Of a DNA stretch of 64,000 nt, positions 53,599-60,477 are shown piece after piece; position 1 is the stretch's first letter, and each line of letters begins with the position of its first letter. Source of the DNA: Rubrivivax sp. (GTDB lineage Bacteria; Pseudomonadota; Gammaproteobacteria; Burkholderiales; Burkholderiaceae_C); assembly GCA_030653385.1 (NCBI GenBank), contig JAURZM010000063.1:248001-312000 (forward strand). The letters run 5' to 3'. A program made the translations under genes and the position numbers. The notes beneath the pieces were generated by a model, which was given only the letters and a program-made list of their open reading frames with translations, was not told the DNA's origin and did no database searches.

Positions 53599-53826
53599 AT
53601 GAGCAACACGACAACAACACCCGAAGAGCCCACCGTGGACTGGTGGAGGCTGCCCATCGTCTGGATGGTCATCGGCGGGCCGGCCACCGTGGTGGTGGCC
53701 GGTTTTGCGACCCTGGCCATTGCTATCGCCTACCCCGACCCGGTGATCTCGGTGCCCGCCGCCGCAACGAAAGCCGACCTGCCGGCGGTGCAGGGGCGCA
53801 ACCATGCCGCCACGCCCGAGCGTTAG
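53599..53826 (+). CDS. Short FixH-like membrane protein
   Basis: This 75-residue protein has one hydrophobic segment (IVWMVIGGPATVVVAGFATL followed by AIAIAYPDPVI) after a short polar start (TPEEPTVDWWRLP). It sits where fixH/ccoH normally stands, right after ccoG. Normal FixH proteins have about 150 residues with a periplasmic domain; here only the N-terminal membrane part is present. It is therefore either a reduced FixH or a distinct small subunit. AGGAGA precedes ATG 53599. Confidence 0.65.
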   Translation: MSNTTTTPEEPTVDWWRLPIVWMVIGGPATVVVAGFATLAIAIAYPDPVISVPAAATKADLPAVQGRNHAATPER

Positions 53827-53838
53827 GCAGCAGCGGCC

Positions 53839-54114
53839 ATGAAGCGCCTGGCGCGCCGCGCAGCCACCATCCTGTGGCCGGCCTTCCTGGTGGCCGCGGT
53901 GCTGGAGATCGCGGTCTTCGCCTTTGTCGACCCCGTGTCCTTGCGCTTGCCGCTGCACACGGCGCAAGGCGCAGCACTGCCGCTGTCGACCACCGCCATC
54001 TACTCGATCGCGTTCCTGGTCTTCTGGGCCTGCACGTCGGCGGCCTGTGCCTTGACGGTGCTGCTGGACCGCAGCGCCGACGACATCAACGCACAGCCCC
54101 TGGCCGGCGGCTGA
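53839..54114 (+). CDS. Small membrane protein of the cco cluster, unknown
   Basis: This 91-residue protein has two or three hydrophobic segments: LWPAFLVAAVLEIAVFAFVD, and IYSIAFLVFWACTSAACALT with the adjoining VLL. No family was recognised. It follows the FixH-like gene with a 12-nt gap and is convergent with fnr, so it is the end of the cco transcript. A role in oxidase assembly is inferred from position only. Confidence 0.65.
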   Translation: MKRLARRAATILWPAFLVAAVLEIAVFAFVDPVSLRLPLHTAQGAALPLSTTAIYSIAFLVFWACTSAACALTVLLDRSADDINAQPLAGG

Positions 54115-54133
54115 GAAGCCGCAACGCCTGCGC

Positions 54134-54871
54134 TCAGCAGGACGTGCCGTTGACCAGCTTTTGCAGCGCGTCGGGGTCCAGCACCTCGATGTGGCGCTGT
54201 TTCACCTGCAGGATGCCGTCGTCCTGGAAGCGCGAAAACGCGCGGCTCACCGTTTCCAGCTTCAGCCCCAGGTAGCTGCCGATTTCTTCGCGCGTCATGC
54301 GCAGGATCAGGGAGCTGGCAGAAAAGCCGCGGGTGCGCAGGCGCTGCGTCAGGTTCAGCAAAAAGGCCGCCAGCCGTTCTTCGGCCCGCATGCTGCCCAA
54401 GAGCAGCATCACACCGTGGTCGCGCACGATTTCGCGGCTCATGATGCGGTGGAAGTGGCGCTGCAGGTCGGACAGCTCACGCGACAGCTCTTCGAGCTGG
54501 TGGTAAGGAATGACACAGACCTGCGAGTCTTCCAGCGCCACGGCGTCGCAGGTGTGGCGGTCGGTGCCGATGCCGTCCAGGCCGATCAGTTCGCCGGCCA
54601 TCTGGAAACCGGTGACCTGGTCGCGGCCGTCTTCGGCCGAAACGCGGGTCTTGAAAAAGCCGGCGCGCACCGCATACAGCGAGGCAAAAGCGTCCCCGGC
54701 CCGGAACAGCGCGTCACCGCGGGCCACCGTGCGGCGGGTGGCGACGATGGCATCCAGCCGCTCGAGCTGCTCATTGGACATGCCCACGGGCAGACACAGT
54801 TCGCGCAGATTGCAACTGGAACACGCCACCTTGAACGGTTCGAGCCGGATGACGGGCGGTGCAGCTTCCAT
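54134..54871 (-). CDS. fnr: Oxygen-sensing transcription regulator FNR
   Basis: This Crp/Fnr-family regulator of 245 residues has the 4Fe-4S ligand pattern CSSCNLRELC (Cys17, Cys20, Cys26) plus Cys108 in RHTCDAV, a cyclic-nucleotide-like sensor fold, and the DNA-binding helix EEIGSYLGLKLETVSRAFSR with the Glu, Ser and Arg that read TTGAT half-sites. Without oxygen it dimerises and activates anaerobic and microaerobic genes. An alternative start at 54913 adds 14 residues. A FNR box lies upstream between this gene and hemN; its centre would suit a start near 54918 and autoregulation. Confidence 0.94.
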   Translation of the reverse strand: MEAAPPVIRLEPFKVACSSCNLRELCLPVGMSNEQLERLDAIVATRRTVARGDALFRAGDAFASLYAVRAGFFKTRVSAEDGRDQVTGFQMAGELIGLDGIGTDRHTCDAVALEDSQVCVIPYHQLEELSRELSDLQRHFHRIMSREIVRDHGVMLLLGSMRAEERLAAFLLNLTQRLRTRGFSASSLILRMTREEIGSYLGLKLETVSRAFSRFQDDGILQVKQRHIEVLDPDALQKLVNGTSC

Positions 54872-54952
54872 GGCAAGGGTCCGACGGACAAGAAGTGGCC
54901 AAGTATCGCTCATGCACCTTCGGCCATCTTGACATCACGGTCTGGCGCCGAC

Positions 54953-54966
54953 TTGAGGTGGATCAA
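54953..54966. promoter_or_regulatory. FNR box between fnr and hemN
   Basis: TTGAGGTGGATCAA matches the FNR consensus except for one base. The centre at 54959.5 is 41 nt from the hemN start codon and about 41.5 nt from a possible fnr transcript start near 54918. It could serve either gene; the fnr direction fits a normal leader better. Confidence 0.7.
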
Positions 54967-54999
54967 GCCGCAGCAGCGGCGCTTTGGCAGAGTGCGCAC

Positions 55000-56448
55000 A
55001 TGCCTGCCCCCACCGACCCCATCGCCCCTCCGGGCACCCGTGCTGCCGACCCTGGCCAGGGTGCTGTCAGCCTGAGCGACGCCCAACTGCGCAAGCTCGA
55101 CATCCCCGGGCCGCGTTACACCTCCTACCCCACGGCCGACCGCTTTGTCGAAGCCTTCGGCGCCCGTGAATACCGGCAGGCCTTGCAGCAACGTGCGCAG
55201 GGCGCCGTGGTGGGCGGTGCGCCGGCCTTGTCGCTGTACGTGCACATCCCCTTCTGCGAGTCGGTCTGTTACTACTGCGCCTGCAACAAGATCATCACCA
55301 AACACCACAGCCGTGGCCGCGAATACCTGGGTTGGCTGCAGAAGGAAGTGGACCTGCACCGTGCCGAGCTGGGCAGCCACCAGCCAGTGTCGCAGTTGCA
55401 CCTGGGGGGCGGCTCGCCCACCTTCCTGGACGACACCGAACTGGCCGACCTGATGACGATGCTGCAGCAGTCCTTCAAGCTGCAGCCGGGCGCCGAGCTG
55501 TCGATCGAGGTCGACCCGCGCACGGCTTCGCGTCAGCGGCTGCGCAACCTGAAGGCCATGGGCTTCAACCGCATCAGTTTCGGCGTGCAGGACTTCGACC
55601 CCGCGGTGCAGGCCGCCGTGCACCGGGTGCAATCTTTCGAGATGGTCAGCGAGCTGATGGCCGAAGCCCGGGCGCTGCGCTTCGATTCCATCAATGCCGA
55701 CCTGATCTACGGCCTGCCCAAGCAGACGCCCGAGTCTTTCCAGCGCACGATTGCCCAGGTGGCGGCTTTGCGGCCTTCGCGCATCGCGCTGTACGCCTAC
55801 GCCCACTTGCCGCAGCGGTTCAAGCCGCAGCGGCGCATCGACGGCGCCCAGCTGCCATCGGCCGAACAGCGTGTGCGCATGCTGGGCGACGCGATTGCGG
55901 GTTTCATCGCCCAGGGTTATGTCTACATCGGCATGGACCACTTTGCACTGCCCGACGATTCGCTGGCCATCGCCAAGCGGCAGGGCCGCCTGCACCGCAA
56001 CTTCCAGGGCTACACGACGCAGCCCGATGCCGACCTGATTGCCCTGGGCGTTTCTTCCATCGGCCGCGTGGGCGCCACCTACAGCCAGAACGCCAAGACG
56101 ATGGAGGAGTACCAGGACGCGTTGGCACAAGGCAACTTCCCGGTCGTGCGTGGCCTGGCGGTGACCCGTGACGACTTGCTGCGCCGCGCGGTCATCATGG
56201 CGCTGATGTGCCAGGGCCGGGTTGAATTCGAATCCATTGAGCTGGCCCATCTGGTGAAGATGCAGGACGTGTTTGCGCCCGAGCTCGAACAGTTGCGCGA
56301 ATTGCAGACGCTGGGCCTGGTGCAGGTCAGCGATCAAGAGATCCAGGTCACGGCCACGGGCTGGTACTTCGTGCGCGGCATCGCCATGGTGTTCGACCGC
56401 CACCTGCGGTCCGACAAGGTGCGGGAGCGGTTTTCGCGCATCATCTGA
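55000..56448 (+). CDS. hemN: Oxygen-independent coproporphyrinogen III oxidase
   Basis: This 482-residue radical SAM enzyme decarboxylates coproporphyrinogen III without oxygen in heme synthesis. The SAM-binding cluster motif is CESVCYYCACNK. Further family marks are HIPFCESVCYYC, LHLGGGSPTFLDDTEL, ISFGVQDFDPAVQ, NADLIYGLPKQTPESF and GYTTQPDADLIALGVSSIG. ATG 55000 was preferred over upstream in-frame codons as the typical N-terminus. A FNR box lies upstream and fnr is divergent, so expression should rise at low oxygen, matching the heme-rich Nar and Cco enzymes. Confidence 0.96.
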   Translation: MPAPTDPIAPPGTRAADPGQGAVSLSDAQLRKLDIPGPRYTSYPTADRFVEAFGAREYRQALQQRAQGAVVGGAPALSLYVHIPFCESVCYYCACNKIITKHHSRGREYLGWLQKEVDLHRAELGSHQPVSQLHLGGGSPTFLDDTELADLMTMLQQSFKLQPGAELSIEVDPRTASRQRLRNLKAMGFNRISFGVQDFDPAVQAAVHRVQSFEMVSELMAEARALRFDSINADLIYGLPKQTPESFQRTIAQVAALRPSRIALYAYAHLPQRFKPQRRIDGAQLPSAEQRVRMLGDAIAGFIAQGYVYIGMDHFALPDDSLAIAKRQGRLHRNFQGYTTQPDADLIALGVSSIGRVGATYSQNAKTMEEYQDALAQGNFPVVRGLAVTRDDLLRRAVIMALMCQGRVEFESIELAHLVKMQDVFAPELEQLRELQTLGLVQVSDQEIQVTATGWYFVRGIAMVFDRHLRSDKVRERFSRII

Positions 56449-56452
56449 GCCC

Positions 56453-57166
56453 ATGGATGCAGCACTGATCACCGGCGCGGCCCTGCTGGGCCTGGCCGGC
56501 ACGCCGCACTGCGCCGCCATGTGCGGTGCACCCTGCGCAGCCGTCTGCGGCAAGGACAAGCCCGTCAACACCCTGGCCTTTCAACTGGCTCGGGTGGCCG
56601 GTTACGCCACCGCCGGAGCCGTGGCCGCTGCCAGCGTGGGTGCGCTGTCTTCTCTGGCGCAACTGAGCCCGGCCTTGCGGCCCCTGTGGGCGGTGCTGCA
56701 CGCCTTGTTGTTGACGCTGGGCCTGTGGCTTCTGTGGCGGGGCCGGCAGCCGGCCTGGATGGGTCAAGTGGGTCGTGTGCCTGCAACGGCCCCTGCCACT
56801 GCCGCTGCCACAGGCGGGCAGGGCGCAGGCGGCTGGTCACCGATGCTTGGCCCTGCTCGCGCCGTGGCTGCCGGCGGGCTGTGGGTGGCCTGGCCCTGTG
56901 GCCTGCTGCAGTCGGCCCTGCTGCTGGCTTCGCTGACGGGCGACGCCGCCGCCGGTGCCGGGGCCATGGCGGCTTTTGCCGTGGCTTCGTCCGGCGGCTT
57001 GTTGCTGGCACCTTGGGCCTGGCGCTGGATGTCGCGCTCGGGCAAGGGCCCGCGTTTCGAACGCCTGCTGGTGCGGGGTGCCGGCGTCCTGCTGGTGCTG
57101 GGTTCGTCCTTTGCGCTGGGTGCGGGTGTGTGGCACCAGATTGCCGACTTCTGCGGCCTGAGCTGA
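56453..57166 (+). CDS. SafE/DsbD-like membrane protein of the cbb3/fnr region
   Basis: This 237-residue membrane protein belongs to the TauE/SafE-like DsbD_2 group (PF13386). It has a cysteine- and histidine-rich start (GTPHCAAMCGAPCAAVCG), helices such as LRPLWAVLHALLLTLGLWLL, and the family mid-motif GLWVAWPCGLLQSALLLASL. It starts 4 nt after hemN. Genes of this type are frequent in cco/fnr clusters and may handle copper or thiol reduction. The label sulfite exporter is not supported by anything here. Confidence 0.8.
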   Translation: MDAALITGAALLGLAGTPHCAAMCGAPCAAVCGKDKPVNTLAFQLARVAGYATAGAVAAASVGALSSLAQLSPALRPLWAVLHALLLTLGLWLLWRGRQPAWMGQVGRVPATAPATAAATGGQGAGGWSPMLGPARAVAAGGLWVAWPCGLLQSALLLASLTGDAAAGAGAMAAFAVASSGGLLLAPWAWRWMSRSGKGPRFERLLVRGAGVLLVLGSSFALGAGVWHQIADFCGLS

Positions 57167-57337
57167 ATCCGGGCAGACGGTGTCGCCGCGCCCATCCCAA
57201 AGGGCTCACCGTGTCAGTCGATAGACAGAAGCCGTGACTTAGAATCACGGGCTGTTTACACAAGCGGCAGGGCCAGTCCGGCCTCTGTGGTTTGACCCAC
57301 GCTCAGCGCTGTCAGGCGCTCTCAGGAGAACCCTTTC

Positions 57338-58591
57338 ATGTACCAGCACATCAAGGTGCCCGCAGAAGGCCAGAAGATCACCGTCAACGCGGACTTCTCG
57401 CTCAACGTGCCCGACCAGCCGATCATTCCCTACATCGAAGGTGACGGCACCGGTCTGGACATCACGCCCGTGATGCTGAAGGTGGTGGACGCGGCGGTGG
57501 CCAAGAGCTACGGCGGCAAGCGCAAGATCCACTGGATGGAGGTCTACGCTGGCGAAAAGAGCACCAAGATCTACGGCCCCGACGTGTGGCTGCCCGAAGA
57601 AACGCTGCATGCCGTGCGCGACTACGCGGTGTCCATCAAGGGCCCGCTGACCACGCCCGTGGGCGGTGGCATCCGCAGCCTGAACGTGGCGCTGCGCCAG
57701 GAGCTCGACCTGTATGTGTGCCTGCGCCCCATCCAGTACTTCAAGGGCGTGCCCAGCCCGCTGAAGGAACCGGAAAAGACCCACATGGTGATCTTCCGCG
57801 AGAACAGCGAAGACATCTACGCCGGCATCGAATACGAAGCCGAAAGCGACAAGGCCAAGAAGCTGATCAAGTTCCTCATCGAAGAGATGGGTGTCAAGAA
57901 GATCCGCTTCCCCAACACCAGCGGCATCGGCATCAAGCCGGTCAGCCGTGAAGGCACCGAGCGCCTGGTGCGCAAGGCCTATCAGTACGCCATCGACAAC
58001 GACAAGCCCAGCGTGACCATCGTGCACAAGGGCAACATCATGAAGTTCACCGAAGGGGGCTTCCGCGACTGGGGCTACGCGTTGGCACAGCGTGAGTTCG
58101 GTGCCGAACTGATCGACGGCGGCCCGTGGATGAAGTTCAAGAACCCGAGGACGGGCAAGGACATCGTCGTCAAGGACAGCATCGCCGACGCCTTCCTGCA
58201 GCAGATCCTGCTGCGCCCGGCCGAATACAGCGTGGTGGCCACGTTGAACCTGAATGGCGACTACGTCAGCGACGCGCTGGCTGCGCAGGTGGGTGGCATC
58301 GGCATTGCGCCGGGTGCCAACCTCAGCGACTCGATTGCCATGTTCGAAGCCACCCACGGCACGGCACCCAAGTACGCTGGCAAGGACTACGTCAACCCGG
58401 GTTCGGAAATCCTGAGCGCCGAAATGATGCTGCGCCACATGGGCTGGACCGAAGCCGCCGACCTGATCATCAGCAGCATGGAAAAGTCGATCGCCAGCAA
58501 GAAGGTGACCTACGACTTCGCGCGCTTGATGGAAGGTGCGACGCAGGTGTCGTGCTCGGGTTTTGGCCAGGTCATGATCGACCACATGTGA
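57338..58591 (+). CDS. icd: NADP-dependent isocitrate dehydrogenase
   Basis: This 417-residue TCA-cycle enzyme oxidises isocitrate to 2-oxoglutarate. The substrate-binding stretch GGGIRSLNVALRQEL contains the regulatory Ser. Other family sequences are PYIEGDGTGLDITPVML, VIFRENSEDIYAGIEYEAES, TIVHKGNIMKFTEGGFRDWG and VGGIGIAPGANLSDSIAMFE. The length fits E. coli Icd (416). AGGAGA precedes ATG 57338. A strong terminator follows, and beyond it a P4-type integrase gene. Confidence 0.97.
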   Translation: MYQHIKVPAEGQKITVNADFSLNVPDQPIIPYIEGDGTGLDITPVMLKVVDAAVAKSYGGKRKIHWMEVYAGEKSTKIYGPDVWLPEETLHAVRDYAVSIKGPLTTPVGGGIRSLNVALRQELDLYVCLRPIQYFKGVPSPLKEPEKTHMVIFRENSEDIYAGIEYEAESDKAKKLIKFLIEEMGVKKIRFPNTSGIGIKPVSREGTERLVRKAYQYAIDNDKPSVTIVHKGNIMKFTEGGFRDWGYALAQREFGAELIDGGPWMKFKNPRTGKDIVVKDSIADAFLQQILLRPAEYSVVATLNLNGDYVSDALAAQVGGIGIAPGANLSDSIAMFEATHGTAPKYAGKDYVNPGSEILSAEMMLRHMGWTEAADLIISSMEKSIASKKVTYDFARLMEGATQVSCSGFGQVMIDHM

Positions 58592-58622
58592 TCTCGCTCC
58601 ACAGCGTCTCTTGACGCCCCGT

Positions 58623-58664
58623 AAGCCCCTGATTTTGTTGAAGAAATCAGGGGCTTCGTCTTTT
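58623..58664 (+). terminator. Rho-independent terminator after icd
   Basis: AAGCCCCTGATTT and AAATCAGGGGCTT arms pair perfectly over 13 bp around an 8-nt loop, followed by CGTCTTTT. It separates icd from the mobile segment. Confidence 0.95.
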
Positions 58665-58717
58665 CAGCACGTCTCACGGCAGACCACGAAATCCCGCCAT
58701 TTTGGAGGGGAAATTGA

Positions 58718-58784
58718 CGGGAGACGGGGCCAGAAACGGCCCAAATTCCTCCACTTGGAGGTGGCTGAAAAGTGTCGGGAGACG
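58718..58784. repeat. Direct and inverted repeats before the integrase gene
   Basis: CGGGAGACG occurs at 58718-58726 and 58776-58784, with a perfect inverted repeat CCTCCA/TGGAGG at 58748-58761 between them. Such repeats could be integrase arm or regulatory sites; none was proven to be att. Confidence 0.4.
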
Positions 58785-58788
58785 ACGC

Positions 58789-60054
58789 ATGCGATTGAGC
58801 AACTACACCCTCACGCCCACTCGGATCAACAACGCCAAGACGAAGGCGCGGCTCTACAAGCTGAGCGATGGCGGGGGGCTCTTCGTCGAGGTCAGCACGA
58901 CCGGCCAGAAGACCTGGCGCTACCAGTACCGCTTCGCCGGCAGCCGCCGGGACGTCAAGATCGGGCGTTACCCGGAGATCGGCGTGGCCGACGCGCGGGC
59001 GCGGCACTTCGAAATGCGGTCGCTCCTGGAGCGAGGTGTAGACCCCGCCGAGGTTCGTCGCCAGGAGACTGCGGAGCGTCGGCAGCAGGCCAACGACTGC
59101 CGGCCCGCTGCCGACCAGTTCGAGGCGTTCTCCCGGCGCTGGATCCGGGAGCGCCTGATGACCAGGTCCGAGACCTATCGGAACCAGATCGAGTCCCGGC
59201 TCGAGCGCTTCGTATGGCCAGCGATCGGCGAGAAGCCGCTGGGCAGCGTCCGGCCCGCCGACGTGCTCGCGATCATCGAGGACTTGAGAGGAACGCCGAA
59301 GACTGCGGAGGGCGTCAGGCAACACATCCAGCAGATCTACAACTACGCGATCCAGAAGCTGCTCGTCGAGGTCAACCCGGCCTTGCCACTGCGAGGCGTC
59401 ATCGAGGTGCCTGCTGCCGAGCACCACCGGCATCTGACCGAGCCAGAACTAGGAGCCTTCTGGCGGTCGGTGGCGAAACAAGGCGCGCACTGCGTGACCA
59501 TCGCTGCCACCCGGATGCTCATGTACACGATGTGCCGCAAGTCAGAGGTATTGCGAGCCCGGTGGCGCGAGTTCGACCTCGATCGGGCCCAGTGGGACAT
59601 CCCGGCCGAGCGCATGAAGATGAAGGCGCCGCACCGTGTCTACCTGTCCCGGCAGGCACTCGAACTCCTCGGGCTGCTGAAGGCATTCGGCTCCGAACCG
59701 CAGGCCTACGTGTTCCCGTCGGTACTTCGTGCTGCGGTGCCGCTCGGCGACGCTACGCTGAACCACTTCTTCAAGCGACTCGACTTCGGCGTCCCGGATT
59801 TCTCGCCCCACGGAACCCGAGGCACGGCGGCGACGCTGCTTCGCGAGCACGGATTCAGTCGCGAGGTGGTCGAGCTGCTTCTGGCGCATGCCGAGCGTAA
59901 CAAGGTGACGGCCGCCTATCACCATCACGAGATGGCTGACGAGCGACGACGTGCGCTTCAGTACCTCGCGGATCAGATAGACAGGGTCGCTCAAGCTGCC
60001 CCCCATGGATCGACAGTCGCTGAAGCAAGAGACTCGACAACTGCCAACGTCTAA
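58789..60054 (+). CDS. P4-type tyrosine integrase
   Basis: This 421-residue protein has the DUF4102 N-terminal domain (MRLSNYTLTPTRINNAKTKA, then LSDGGGLFVEVSTTGQKTWR and KIGRYPEIGVADARARHFEM), a core-binding region, and the catalytic domain with Arg in CRKSEVLRARW, HGTRGTAAT and the terminal Tyr in AYHHHEM. It catalyses insertion and excision of the mobile element. Relatives usually attach at tRNA genes, though icd is a known site for some phages. No tRNA lies next to it here. The start MRLSNY was preferred over ATG 58702. Confidence 0.93.
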   Translation: MRLSNYTLTPTRINNAKTKARLYKLSDGGGLFVEVSTTGQKTWRYQYRFAGSRRDVKIGRYPEIGVADARARHFEMRSLLERGVDPAEVRRQETAERRQQANDCRPAADQFEAFSRRWIRERLMTRSETYRNQIESRLERFVWPAIGEKPLGSVRPADVLAIIEDLRGTPKTAEGVRQHIQQIYNYAIQKLLVEVNPALPLRGVIEVPAAEHHRHLTEPELGAFWRSVAKQGAHCVTIAATRMLMYTMCRKSEVLRARWREFDLDRAQWDIPAERMKMKAPHRVYLSRQALELLGLLKAFGSEPQAYVFPSVLRAAVPLGDATLNHFFKRLDFGVPDFSPHGTRGTAATLLREHGFSREVVELLLAHAERNKVTAAYHHHEMADERRRALQYLADQIDRVAQAAPHGSTVAEARDSTTANV

Positions 60055-60159
60055 TCTGGCGCACAGCGTCGCAACTTGAAACGGATCTCTGGCTGTGCGG
60101 TAGATGGAGTAGTACGCTGCGCCAGGGCACTGGTTCCGTCTTGGACTGGCACGACCTCT

Positions 60160-60477
60160 ATGCGAAAGACCGTCTTCCTTGCGCTCGTTCTACTTGGCTG
60201 CGCGGCCGGCCTGCTGGCCTCCGTGAAGGACGATTGGGCCACGCGAGTCGTCCTGTCCCTGATCGGCGCACTGGTCGGAGCCGCGGTGGGAGGTGCGCTG
60301 ACTCATCGATCCGGCATCAAGCGTCGTCCGGAGCTGGAAGACGCCATTCCTGGGATGGGAACTTCGACGGCCGATATCGCAGCCAACTACTGGCGGGACA
60401 GGGGCCACCCGCCGCTCATGAAGCCACCATCGCCGCCGCCGGATCAGCACATCCACGATCCGGATCGGCTGGCCTGA
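60160..60477 (+). CDS. Small membrane protein of the mobile element
   Basis: This 105-residue protein has two hydrophobic segments (VFLALVLLGCAAGLLAS and VVLSLIGALVGAAVGGALTH) and a polar C-terminal half with NYWRDRGHPPLMKP and a His/Pro-rich tail. Proteins of this form occur beside TraG genes in ICEs, but no function is known. The gene converges with traG, and their stops are adjacent. It could be an accessory or entry-exclusion-like protein, by inference only. Confidence 0.65.
   Translation: MRKTVFLALVLLGCAAGLLASVKDDWATRVVLSLIGALVGAAVGGALTHRSGIKRRPELEDAIPGMGTSTADIAANYWRDRGHPPLMKPPSPPPDQHIHDPDRLA

Noticed and set aside
56453..57166. Sulfite exporter function for the SafE-like protein.
   Set aside because: The family name comes from distant homologs; the cysteine-rich start and cco/hemN context suggest redox or metal handling instead.
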